In this document: one piece after another, positions 49,098-56,972 of the stretch | Layout of the letters: every line of letters starts with the position of its first letter | How positions within the stretch are numbered: the first letter of the stretch is position 1 | Assembly (NCBI GenBank): GCA_019459145.1 | Contig: JAIBEK010000010.1 | Location: 1 to 64,000, forward strand | Reading direction: 5' to 3' | Source of the DNA: Arenimonas sp. | GTDB taxonomy: Bacteria; Pseudomonadota; Alphaproteobacteria; Rhizobiales; Rhizobiaceae | Length of the DNA stretch: 64,000 bases | Program-made: the position numbers and the translations under genes | Notes under the pieces: model-generated | Database searches by the model: none | Told to the model about the DNA's origin: nothing | What the model saw: the letters and a program-made list of their open reading frames with translations, nothing else

Positions 49098-50345
49098 ATG
49101 ACCGATGTTGCGCCCGATGCCGGCTTTCGCAAGAACCACAAGCTGAAGAACGCGCTGCTCCAGCACAAGCCGCTGAGCCGCGACGGCCTTTCGGAACGGC
49201 TGTTCGAACTCTTGTTCTCCGGTCTGGTCTATGCGCAGATCTGGGAGGACCCCGAGGTCGACATGGAGGCCATGGAGCTTGCCGAGGGCCATTCGATCGT
49301 GACGATCGGTTCAGGCGGCTGCAACATGCTCGCCTACCTGTCGCGCCACCCCTCCCGCATCGACGTCGTCGATCTCAATCCGAACCATGTGGCGTTGAAC
49401 CGCCTGAAGCTTGCCGCGTTCCGCCACCTGCCCGACCACGATACCGTGGTGCGCCAGTTCGCCTGCGAGAAGAACCGCACCAACAGCCGCAACTTCGACC
49501 GCTACATCGCCCCCAATCTCGATGACTGGACGCGATCCTACTGGAATCGGCGCGGCCTCGACGGCAAGCGCCGGATCGCCGCCTTCGACCGCAATTTCTG
49601 TCGCTCCGGCCTGCTCGGCCGCTTCATCGGCGCGGGCCATGTCGTGGCAAGGCTGCACGGCGTCGACCTGACCGAAATCACCAGGACAAGATCGCTTCGC
49701 GAGCAGCGGCAGTTCTTCGACGACCGGATTGCGCCCCTGTTCGAAAAACCGCTGATCCGCTGGATGACCAGCCGCAAGAGCTCGCTCTTCGGGCTCGGCA
49801 TACCGCCGCAGCAATATGACGAACTGGCCAGCCTTTCAAAGGGCGGCACGATCGCCCCGGTTCTGCGCCACCGGCTGGAAAAGCTCACCTGTCACTTCCC
49901 GATGAAGGACAATTACTTCGCCTGGCAGGCCTTTGCCCGGCGCTATCCGAAGCCGCACGAAGGCGTACTGCCGACCTATCTCCAGGCGCAAAACTACCCG
50001 GCGATCCGCGCCAACGCGCAGCGTGTCACCGTTCACCATGCGAGCTTCACCGAGCTTTTGGCAACAAAGCCGGACGGCAGCATCGATCGCTACATCCTGC
50101 TCGACGCCCAGGACTGGATGAACGACGACCAGCTCGCCGACCTGTGGACCGAGATCACCCGCACCGCAGCACCCGGCGCCCGTGTCATCTTCCGCACCGC
50201 GGCCGAAAAGAGCGTGCTCGACGGGCGCCTGGCCGATGCCCTGCTCGGCCGCTGGACCTATCACGCGGAGCGGTCGCAGGAGTTGAACAAGAAGGACCGT
50301 TCGGCGATCTACGGCGGCTTCCACATCTACGAGAGGGCGGCGTGA
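49098..50345 (+). CDS. btaA: BtaA, SAM:diacylglycerol 3-amino-3-carboxypropyl transferase
   Basis: This 415-residue DUF3419 enzyme performs the first step of betaine lipid (DGTS) synthesis, moving the aminocarboxypropyl group of S-adenosylmethionine to diacylglycerol. The N-terminal QIWEDPEVDMEAM and SAM-site HSIVTIGSGGCNMLAYL (65-81) and VDLNPNH are family signatures; the C-terminal half has DAQDWMNDDQL, used in the family for substrate. It overlaps btaB by one base (TGATG). With a Pho-box-like site upstream this looks like the phosphate-starvation lipid-replacement system. ATG 49098 has a weak ribosome binding site. Confidence 0.92.
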   Translation: MTDVAPDAGFRKNHKLKNALLQHKPLSRDGLSERLFELLFSGLVYAQIWEDPEVDMEAMELAEGHSIVTIGSGGCNMLAYLSRHPSRIDVVDLNPNHVALNRLKLAAFRHLPDHDTVVRQFACEKNRTNSRNFDRYIAPNLDDWTRSYWNRRGLDGKRRIAAFDRNFCRSGLLGRFIGAGHVVARLHGVDLTEITRTRSLREQRQFFDDRIAPLFEKPLIRWMTSRKSSLFGLGIPPQQYDELASLSKGGTIAPVLRHRLEKLTCHFPMKDNYFAWQAFARRYPKPHEGVLPTYLQAQNYPAIRANAQRVTVHHASFTELLATKPDGSIDRYILLDAQDWMNDDQLADLWTEITRTAAPGARVIFRTAAEKSVLDGRLADALLGRWTYHAERSQELNKKDRSAIYGGFHIYERAA

Positions 50346-51007
50346 TGGCCGTCGAGCCGACCGCCGACCGCCTCGATGCCGAACATGCCGCACGCATGGA
50401 CGGCATGTATCGCTACCAGCGGCACATCTACGATCTGACGCGCAAATACTACCTCTTCGGCCGCGATCGGATGATCGCCCGCCTCGACGTGCCGCGTGAC
50501 GGCACGCTCCTGGAAGTCGGCTGCGGGACCGGCCGCAACCTTCTGCTCGCCCACCATCTCCACCCGACCGCAAGGCTCTACGGTCTCGACATTTCCGCCG
50601 AGATGCTGGTCTCGGCCAGGGCCAATTTTCGCGGCGAGCCGGTCCAGCCGACGCTTCAGGTCGCCGATGCCACGGCCTTCACGGCGTCCGCCTTTTCGCT
50701 CGAAAGCTTCGATCGGATCATGATCTCCTACGCGCTATCGATGATCCCCGAATGGGAGAAGGCGATCGACGCCGCGCTCGCGGCCTTGAAGCCCGGCGGT
50801 TCGCTGCACATCGTCGATTTCGGCCAGCAGGAACGGCTCCCTCGCTGGTTCAGGCGGATGCTGCAGGCCTGGCTTTTGCGTTTCCACGTCACGCCCCGGG
50901 AAACCCTCCAGGCGGTGCTCGCGGAAAGGGCCGAAGCGGTCAACGGGCGGCTGGAATTCGAACCGATCGGCCGTGGCTATGCCTGGCATGCGGTCATCCG
51001 CACCTGA
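50345..51007 (+). CDS. btaB: BtaB, N-methyltransferase for betaine lipid synthesis
   Basis: This 220-residue class I methyltransferase has the SAM motif LLEVGCGTGRNLLL at 55-68 and LYGLDISAEML (motif II), then a C-terminal GGSLHIVDFGQQE. BtaB adds three methyl groups to the homoserine nitrogen of the BtaA product to give DGTS. The N-terminus MYRYQRHIYDLTRKYY is characteristic. Its start is fused to the end of btaA by one base, strongly supporting shared function. The C-terminus of 220 residues is normal. Confidence 0.9.
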   Translation: MAVEPTADRLDAEHAARMDGMYRYQRHIYDLTRKYYLFGRDRMIARLDVPRDGTLLEVGCGTGRNLLLAHHLHPTARLYGLDISAEMLVSARANFRGEPVQPTLQVADATAFTASAFSLESFDRIMISYALSMIPEWEKAIDAALAALKPGGSLHIVDFGQQERLPRWFRRMLQAWLLRFHVTPRETLQAVLAERAEAVNGRLEFEPIGRGYAWHAVIRT

Positions 51008-51055
51008 TCTTCGCAAAGACCGGTTGAAAATCACCGATATTTAAGGATGATGGTG

Positions 51056-51080
51056 AATAGGAGGGCTACACCTCCTTATT
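51056..51080 (+). terminator. Stem-loop downstream of btaB
   Basis: AATAGGAGG (51056-51064) can pair with CCTCCTTATT (51071-51080) with a one-base bulge around a 6-base loop. It lies 49 bases after btaB. It lacks a strong T-run, so a terminator or an RNA structure is equally likely. Confidence 0.4.
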
Positions 51081-51136
51081 GTTGCATGCGCGCGCCGCAT
51101 GAGGGGCATGACTTCGAATTCGAGAATGGATGTTCC

Positions 51137-51922
51137 ATGCGGTGGCTTCTTTCTGTCCTCCTGCCGATCACGCTCACCTTCAGCGGCTGCACCTCCGCAA
51201 GCTATGACCTGATGGAAACCGCGTCGATCCAGCCTCCGCGCTTCGAGGACAAGGACCCGCAGGATTTCGGCGACAAGACGCCTCATCACCACAAGGTGCA
51301 CGGCATCGACGTGTCGAAGTGGAACGGCGATGTGGACTGGGCGAAAGTGCGCAAATCCGGCGTCTCCTTCGCCTTCATCAAGGCGACCGAAGGCAAGGAC
51401 AGGATCGATTCGCGCTTCGATGAATACTGGCGCAAGGCCGCCGCCGCCGGCCTTCCGCATGCACCCTATCACTTCTACTATTTCTGCTCGACGGCCGACG
51501 AACAGGCCGACTGGTTCATCCGCAACGTGCCGAAGGCGTCGATGCACCTGCCGCCGGTGCTCGATGTCGAGTGGAACCCCACCTCGCCCACCTGCACCCT
51601 GCGACCGGACCAGACGACGGTCAGGGCCGCGATGAAACGCTTCATGGACCGCATCGAGGCGCATTACGGCAAGCGGCCGATCATCTACACCTCGGTCGAC
51701 TTTCACCGCGACAATCTTGAAGGCGCCTTCCAGGACCATCATTTCTGGGTACGGGCGGTGGCCCAGCATCCGGAAGAAATCTATCCGGCGCGGCGCTGGG
51801 CCTTCTGGCAGTACACGTCGACCGGCGTCGTCCCGGGCATCAAGGGCGAGACCGACATCAACGTCTTCGCCGGCACAGAGAAGAACTGGAAGAACTGGGT
51901 GGCGGCCGCGTCGAAAGGCTGA
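51137..51922 (+). CDS. GH25 lysozyme-like lipoprotein
   Basis: This 261-residue protein has a lipobox TFSGC (lipidated C18), a ~35-residue linker and a GH25 muramidase domain (about 55-250). The catalytic acidic residues lie in GIDVSKWNG (D58) and LDVEWNP (D143, E145); HFYYFCSTADEQADWF and IIYTSVDFHRDN support the fold. It should hydrolyse the beta-1,4 bond of peptidoglycan from the periplasm. GH25 is less usual in Gram-negatives than SLT or MltB enzymes. ATG 51137 was chosen for the lipoprotein signal; the ribosome binding site is weak. Confidence 0.88.
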   Translation: MRWLLSVLLPITLTFSGCTSASYDLMETASIQPPRFEDKDPQDFGDKTPHHHKVHGIDVSKWNGDVDWAKVRKSGVSFAFIKATEGKDRIDSRFDEYWRKAAAAGLPHAPYHFYYFCSTADEQADWFIRNVPKASMHLPPVLDVEWNPTSPTCTLRPDQTTVRAAMKRFMDRIEAHYGKRPIIYTSVDFHRDNLEGAFQDHHFWVRAVAQHPEEIYPARRWAFWQYTSTGVVPGIKGETDINVFAGTEKNWKNWVAAASKG

Positions 51923-52142
51923 CCGTCGCGGCGACCGGCGAAAAATGTCGCGTTCGTCGCGGTTTTCCGGCGACGATCTCGCTTTGGTCAAAAAGTCGGC
52001 GAATATCGTTTTCCTACCGTTCAGCCAGGTCGCCGTTTGCGACCGGGCGAATTTCGTCACGCCATTCACGGCGCCGTCACGGCCGGGGTGTTTCCTTGGA
52101 GCAGCAGCGCCAGATCAATGCAGAACCCGCAAGGATGACACC

Positions 52143-53327
52143 ATGAAAGCCACCTCCCGCCTCGCTCTCGCCCTCACCGCCTTTCTCGCCACCACCTCTC
52201 TTGCTTCAGCCCAGCAATGCGGCGGTGACCTTGGCGCATTTCTCGACGGCGTGAAGGCCGAGGCGATCGCCGCGGGTGCCTCTCCCGAGGCCGCCAATGC
52301 AGCACTTGCCGGCGCGCAGATCGACCAGAAGGTGCTGTCGCGCGACCGTTCGCAAGGGGTGTTCAAGCAGACCTTCCTCGAATTCTCGCAGCGCACCGTC
52401 AGCCAGTCGCGGCTCGACATCGGCCGCCAGAAGATCAAGCAATATGCCGAGGTCTTCGGCCGTGCCGAACAGGAATATGGCGTGCCCGCCGGCGTGATCG
52501 CCGCCTTCTGGGCGATGGAGACCGATTTCGGCGCCGTGCAGGGGGACTTCAACACCCGCAACGCGCTGGTCACGCTCGCCCATGACTGCCGCCGCCCGGA
52601 ACTGTTCCGCCCGCAACTCCTGAACCTCATCACCATGGTCCAGCACGGCGACCTCGACCCGGCCACCAATACCGGCGCCTGGGCCGGCGAGATCGGCCAG
52701 GTGCAGATGCTGCCGAAGGACATCGTCGCCTTCGGCGTCGACGGGGACGGCGATGGACATGTGAACGTCAAGAAGAGCTCGCCCGACGCCATCCTGACGG
52801 CCGCCAAGTTCATCGAGCATCTCGGCTTTCGCCGCGGCGAGCCGTGGATCCAGGAAGTCGTCCTGCCCGAGAACCTGCCCTGGGAAAAGACCGGCTTCGG
52901 CAGCAGCATGACGGCGGGCGACTGGTTCGCACTCGGCGTGAAGCCGCGCGACGGCAACACCGCCTCCAGCGCGCTGCCGGCATCGATCGTCCTGCCGCAG
53001 GGCCGCAAGGGACCGGCCTTCATCACCTATCCGAACTTCAACATCTATCTCGAGTGGAATCAGTCGTTCATCTACACGACCTCCGCCGCCTATTTCGCCA
53101 CCCGTCTGATGGGTGCCGAGCCCTATCAGAAGGGCTATCCGGAACAGGGCCTCGCCGATGCCGAGATGAAGGCGCTGCAGACCAAGCTGCAGGCGCTGGG
53201 CCATGACGTCGGCAAGATCGACGGCATTCTCGGCTCCGGCACCCGCGTCGCCATCCAGAAGGAGCAGCAACGCCTCGGCATGCCGGCGGATGGCTGGGCG
53301 ACCCCGGCCCTTCTCGCCGCCCTTTGA
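52143..53327 (+). CDS. MltB-type lytic murein transglycosylase with peptidoglycan-binding domain
   Basis: This 394-residue periplasmic enzyme has a signal peptide (1-23, ending SLASAQQ), an MltB/SLT-2 domain (about 28-320) with the catalytic glutamate in FWAMETDFG (E126) and AWAGEIGQVQMLPKD, and a C-terminal peptidoglycan-binding domain (about 335-392). Unlike E. coli MltB there is no lipobox, so it is a soluble form. ATG 52143 follows AGGATGACACC. It is 220 bases after the GH25 gene. Confidence 0.92.
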   Translation: MKATSRLALALTAFLATTSLASAQQCGGDLGAFLDGVKAEAIAAGASPEAANAALAGAQIDQKVLSRDRSQGVFKQTFLEFSQRTVSQSRLDIGRQKIKQYAEVFGRAEQEYGVPAGVIAAFWAMETDFGAVQGDFNTRNALVTLAHDCRRPELFRPQLLNLITMVQHGDLDPATNTGAWAGEIGQVQMLPKDIVAFGVDGDGDGHVNVKKSSPDAILTAAKFIEHLGFRRGEPWIQEVVLPENLPWEKTGFGSSMTAGDWFALGVKPRDGNTASSALPASIVLPQGRKGPAFITYPNFNIYLEWNQSFIYTTSAAYFATRLMGAEPYQKGYPEQGLADAEMKALQTKLQALGHDVGKIDGILGSGTRVAIQKEQQRLGMPADGWATPALLAAL

Positions 53328-53334
53328 CGAGATC

Positions 53335-53364
53335 ACGGGCGGCGCAGGTTCCCGTGCCGCCCGT
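53335..53364 (+). terminator. Stem-loop after the MltB gene
   Basis: ACGGGCGGC (53335-53343) pairs exactly with GCCGCCCGT (53356-53364) across a 12-base loop, 7 bases past the stop. No T-run follows; a weak or Rho-assisted terminator. Confidence 0.45.
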
Positions 53365-53486
53365 ACCAGGGGCATGACGACTGATAAGACCGGCCTCACG
53401 ACTGTTATCGGCAGACGGCATGTTTCGGGTGGCCCGAGGGGCGCCCTTCGCCTAAACCTCGCTCCAGTGAGTTTCATGGAGCCAAA

Positions 53487-54404
53487 ATGTCAGCCGTAGC
53501 ACCGCCACGCCTCAATGCCACCACCTGGTCGCTGCTCGCCCTGCTCGGGCTGATCTGGGGCGGTTCGTTCTTTTTCGGCCGGGTGGCTGTGCCCTATGTG
53601 CCACCCGTGACGCTCGCCTTCCTGCGTCTGTCGATCGCCGCTGTGGCACTACATGTCTACCTGCATGGCCGCTTGGACCTCTATCGGTCGCTGCGGCAAC
53701 GCTGGCCGGCCTTCCTGCTGCTTGGCCTGATCAATAACGCGATCCCGCACACGCTGATTCTCTTCGGCCAGACGGAAATCGGCGCGGGCCTCGCCGCCAT
53801 TCTCAACGCCACGACGCCGATCTGGACCATGCTGATTGCCAACCGCCTGACCTCGGACGAGAAGCTCTCGCCCGCCAAGCTCGCCGGCACGCTGCTGGGA
53901 CTGGCCGGCACGGCCGTGCTGATTGGTCCGAGCGCGCTGAACGCCAGCGACATCCCGCTCTGGGCCGTGCTGCTGCCCATCGGAGCGGCGATCTCCTATG
54001 GCTTTGCCGCGACCTACGGCAAACGCTTCCGCGACCTGCCCGCACCCGTCACCGCCACAGGCCAATTGACGGCATCCTCGCTGATCATGCTGCCGACCGC
54101 GCTTCTGGTCGACCACTCCTGGCAGATCCCCTTGCCCCCGATCGAAGCCATAGCCGCGATCCTCGCGCTGGCACTGATCTCGACCGCCTTCGGCTATATC
54201 CTCTTCTTCCGCATCATGGCGCAGGCCGGCGCCACCAATGCTTCGCTGGTCACGTTGCTGGTGCCGCCCAGCGCAATCCTGCTCGGCGCACTGTTCCTCG
54301 GTGAAACGCTTCAGGCTCTGGATCTGGTCGGAATGCTGCTGATCGGCATCGCCCTGCTGGTGCTCGACGGCCGCCTGTCGATTTTCTACCGCAGTGCAGC
54401 ATGA
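53487..54404 (+). CDS. EamA/DMT family transporter
   Basis: This 305-residue protein has ten predicted helices in two EamA repeats. The first includes LLGLIWGGSFFFGRVAVPYVPPVTLAFLRLSIA and the second begins ALLPIGAAISYGFAATYGKRF. The first-half segment LINNAIPHTLILFGQTEIGAGLAAILNATTPIW is the classic family signature. Substrate unknown. It is the second EamA gene in the window. ATG 53487 lacks a strong ribosome binding site. Confidence 0.9.
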   Translation: MSAVAPPRLNATTWSLLALLGLIWGGSFFFGRVAVPYVPPVTLAFLRLSIAAVALHVYLHGRLDLYRSLRQRWPAFLLLGLINNAIPHTLILFGQTEIGAGLAAILNATTPIWTMLIANRLTSDEKLSPAKLAGTLLGLAGTAVLIGPSALNASDIPLWAVLLPIGAAISYGFAATYGKRFRDLPAPVTATGQLTASSLIMLPTALLVDHSWQIPLPPIEAIAAILALALISTAFGYILFFRIMAQAGATNASLVTLLVPPSAILLGALFLGETLQALDLVGMLLIGIALLVLDGRLSIFYRSAA

Positions 54405-54585
54405 CCACGATCAGAGTCGTGATCTGTGCGCTTTGGAGGCGGACGGTAGCCCTGCCGATCACGCTTGTTAAGCAATATTAACAAACGCTGAAATGTGGCA
54501 AGCGGTTGAATTTTCTACAACTGCTTGGGGGTGCGACAAGTTTTCCACTGTCTGCAACGGCAGTGCAGCACATTAATCGCTTTCC

Positions 54586-54613
54586 TTGCGACACAAATCC
54601 GACATATTATCTA
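54586..54613 (+). promoter_or_regulatory. Candidate promoter for the 25-residue micro-protein gene
   Basis: TTGCGA (54586-54591) and TATCTA (54608-54613) are 16 bases apart, a plausible sigma70-like promoter 24 bases upstream of the micro-protein start. The spacing is at the short end. Confidence 0.3.
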
Positions 54614-54636
54614 ACGGTCAACACAAGGAGGCAGAC

Positions 54637-54714
54637 ATGGGACTTACGAACTCTCTCAATGTCCTGATCGTCGGTGCGGCGTTTGTGTTCATTGCCACAA
54701 TGCTGTTCATCTGA
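54637..54714 (+). CDS. 25-residue membrane micro-protein
   Basis: The frame reads MGLTNSLNVLIVGAAFVFIATMLFI, a short polar start followed by a single hydrophobic helix of ~17 residues. An unusually strong ribosome binding site, AAGGAGG, lies six bases upstream of ATG 54637, and a strong terminator follows at 54797. No larger gene fits the 452-base gap around it. Such features argue for real translation of a small inner-membrane peptide. I do not recognise a function. It is below the usual length limit and is easily overlooked. Confidence 0.6.
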   Translation: MGLTNSLNVLIVGAAFVFIATMLFI

Positions 54715-54796
54715 ACCACATGAGTTGAACAAGGCCTCGAAGGAACCGTCAGCGGTCAGGCCCGAAACAAGCCGTTAGAGCTTTCCAGTTTCACAA

Positions 54797-54836
54797 AGAA
54801 AGGCGCATCACCCATTTGGAGATGCGCCTTTTTCTT
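54797..54836. terminator. Bidirectional terminator between the micro-protein gene and metF
   Basis: AAGGCGCATC (54800-54809) pairs exactly with GATGCGCCTT (54821-54830), flanked by an A-run on the left and TTTTTCTT on the right. It can end both the rightward small transcript and leftward metF. Confidence 0.88.
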
Positions 54837-54856
54837 ATTCCCGAAAGAACGCCGCG

Positions 54857-55774
54857 TCAGGCCGCGGCGCCCGCTCCTTCACTCCGCCGGCGTCTCGGTT
54901 CGAGGCCAAGATTGCGAAGCGTGGCGGCGATCAGCGCCGAGCGGTTCATCGTATAGAGATGGAAATCGGCGATCCCGCGCCCCAGCAGGTCGTCGATCTG
55001 CTCGGCCGCCACCTGAGCCGCAACCTCGGCCCGCGCCTGCGGCTGCTCGTCGAGACCGGCGAAACGCTTGTCCAGGCCCCCCGGAATGGTCGCGCCGCAC
55101 ATCGAGGCGAAGCGCTTCAACTGGTTGAGGTTCTGGATCGGCATGATGCCCGGCACGATGGGAATGGAAATCCCGGCCGCCCTCACCCGCTCCAGATAGC
55201 GCTCGAAAATGTCGTTGTCGAAGAAGAACTGGGTGAGCGCGCGGCTGGCACCATTGTCCACCTTGCGCTTCAACATGTCGATGTCGGCCGCATCGTCCGG
55301 GCTTTCCGGGTGTTTTTCCGGATAGGCCGATACCGATATCTCGAAATCGCCCAGCTCACGCAAACCCGCGACCAGTTCAGCGGCATTGGCATAACCGCCC
55401 GGATGCGGCTGGTAGGCCGTGCCCATGCCGTCCTGCGGGTCGCCGCGAAGCGCCACGAAGTGCTTCACGCCGACGGCGCGGAACTGCTCGACCACCTGAT
55501 GCACCTCCTCCTTCGTCGCCCCGACGCAGGTCAGGTGCGAGGCGGTGCGAAGCGGCGTCTCGGTGATCAGCCGCTTGACGGTCGAAAGCGTCGGCTCGCG
55601 CGTCGTGCCGCCGGCGCCATAGGTCACGGACACGAAGTCCGGCTCCCAGAGGCTGAGCTCGTCCACCGTCTTCCACAACTGGTCGGCCATGTCCTCGGAC
55701 TTCGGCGGGAAGAACTCGAAGGAGTAGCGCAGGCCCTGGCGGGTCGGGACGTTACGATCGTGCATGATAGCCAT
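54857..55774 (-). CDS. metF: 5,10-methylenetetrahydrofolate reductase
   Basis: This 305-residue FAD enzyme reduces methylene-THF to methyl-THF, the methyl donor for methionine synthesis. Family motifs are FEFFPPKSEDM, VSVTYGAGGTTR, HLTCVGATKEEV, HFVALRGDPQDG and RALTQFFFDNDIFERYLE. The start ATG 55774 directly abuts the stop codon of the upstream ArsR-methyltransferase gene, so the two are translated together. An internal ATG four codons in is an alternative start. A bidirectional terminator follows. Confidence 0.96.
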   Translation of the reverse strand: MAIMHDRNVPTRQGLRYSFEFFPPKSEDMADQLWKTVDELSLWEPDFVSVTYGAGGTTREPTLSTVKRLITETPLRTASHLTCVGATKEEVHQVVEQFRAVGVKHFVALRGDPQDGMGTAYQPHPGGYANAAELVAGLRELGDFEISVSAYPEKHPESPDDAADIDMLKRKVDNGASRALTQFFFDNDIFERYLERVRAAGISIPIVPGIMPIQNLNQLKRFASMCGATIPGGLDKRFAGLDEQPQARAEVAAQVAAEQIDDLLGRGIADFHLYTMNRSALIAATLRNLGLEPRRRRSEGAGAAA

Positions 55775-56794
55775 TCACCTGCTCCCGGTCTGGTCGGCGG
55801 ACCCGTTGATGGGGGTTGCGGAGGTACCGGCGCCCTGGCGGGCAAGCCAGATGGTGACGGTCAGTCCCTTAGTCGCCGGGCTCTCCGGCGCCAGGTCGAC
55901 GGACTTCTCGACCGTCAGCCCATACTTCGTCAGCCATTCCGCCATCGTCTGGTGCGAAAAGCCGAGCCGCACATGGGCGTGCTCGTCGCGCAGGTATTCC
56001 AGCGCATGCGGCGCGAGGTCGATGATGATCAGCCGCCCGCCCGGCTTCAGCATGCGGCTCGCCTCGGCGAGCGCCAGTTCTGGCTGGACGAGGAAGTGCA
56101 GCACCTGATGGATAATGACGATGTCGTATTCATTGCCGTCGAGCGGCAGGTTGAGGATGTCGCCATGGCGCACGGAGGCCTTGAGGACGCCGGCCTTGTC
56201 GAGATTGGCGCGCGCCACGGCAAGCATGTCGCGGCTGGCATCGATGCCGGTGGCCCGACGATAGCTGTTCTGCAGCAGTTGCAGAATGCGCCCGGTGCCG
56301 GTGCCGAGGTCGAGCAGCGCATCGACCGTTTCCGTGCCGATCAGGTCGAGGAGCCTCGCCTCGACTGCGGCATCGTCGACATGCAGGCGACGCAATTCAT
56401 CCCATTCGGAGGCATTGAGCTTGAAATATTCCTGGGCACGCTCGGCCCGGGTCCGCTTGACCGCGGCAAGACGTTCGCCATCGCGCACCAGCACGGCATC
56501 ATTCTCGCAGGTGGCCGCCAGAAGGGCATTGGCCAGCGCCGCCGCATCACCGTCCTGCTTGAGCCGGAAATAGGCCCAGGCACCCTCCTGATAGCGGTCG
56601 ACCAGCCCGGCCTCGGTCAAGAGCTTGAGATGGCGGGAAATGCGCGGCTGCGACTGGCCGAGGATGTCGGTAAGGTCGGTGACCGTGAGATCCCCGGCGG
56701 ACAAAAGCGCCAGCAGGCGCAGGCGCGTTGGCTCACCGGCCGCTTTCAACAGTTCCACCAGGGCATCGACGCCGAATTTCATGCTTGCCGCCAT
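55775..56794 (-). CDS. ArsR-type HTH regulator fused to a class I methyltransferase
   Basis: This 339-residue protein has an N-terminal ArsR winged helix-turn-helix (about 5-80: EPTRLRLLALLSAGDLTVTDL, QSQPRISRHLKLLTEAGLV) and a C-terminal SAM methyltransferase fold (about 145-300) with LLDLGTGTGRILQLL (160-174) and DGNEYDIVIIHQVLHFLVQP. No cysteine metal site is visible. The gene is translationally coupled to metF. A regulator that binds SAM or S-adenosylhomocysteine and controls methionine-cycle genes is the natural inference (ArsR-family SahR regulators are known in Proteobacteria). It starts at ATG 56794; TTG 56809 is an alternative. Confidence 0.87.
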   Translation of the reverse strand: MAASMKFGVDALVELLKAAGEPTRLRLLALLSAGDLTVTDLTDILGQSQPRISRHLKLLTEAGLVDRYQEGAWAYFRLKQDGDAAALANALLAATCENDAVLVRDGERLAAVKRTRAERAQEYFKLNASEWDELRRLHVDDAAVEARLLDLIGTETVDALLDLGTGTGRILQLLQNSYRRATGIDASRDMLAVARANLDKAGVLKASVRHGDILNLPLDGNEYDIVIIHQVLHFLVQPELALAEASRMLKPGGRLIIIDLAPHALEYLRDEHAHVRLGFSHQTMAEWLTKYGLTVEKSVDLAPESPATKGLTVTIWLARQGAGTSATPINGSADQTGSR

Positions 56795-56810
56795 GTCGTA
56801 TCCAATCAAG

Positions 56811-56830
56811 ATATAAACATGTCTTTATGT
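56811..56830. promoter_or_regulatory. Palindromic operator candidate upstream of the ArsR-methyltransferase/metF unit
   Basis: Left half ATATAAACAT (56811-56820) and right half GTCTTTATGT (56821-56830) are inverted repeats matching at seven of ten positions, with the core ATAAA-N6-TTTAT exact. It is 17 bases ahead of the regulator start codon, where autoregulation would act. The A/T-rich palindrome fits ArsR-type sites. Confidence 0.5.
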
Positions 56831-56918
56831 CATCACGACAATCGATGCAAGCGCAAATCACCCGGCAACAGTTCCGGTCGCTCAAGCAGTTGAACGATCT
56901 TATGCTTCTAGACCCCAC

Positions 56919-56950
56919 AAAAAAGGCGGCTGCGCTGGGCAGCCGCCTTT
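56919..56950 (-). terminator. Rho-independent terminator after the chemoreceptor gene
   Basis: On the minus strand GGCGGCTGC (56947-56939) pairs with GCAGCCGCC (56933-56925) and is followed by six T residues (56924-56919). It lies 23 bases past the stop. Confidence 0.9.
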
Positions 56951-56972
56951 AGGATCAATCATTGGTCGGATG

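Noticed and set aside
56728-56952. Small plus-strand frame ending in the terminator
   Set aside because: It covers the regulator start, the palindrome and the terminator stem; no ribosome binding site.
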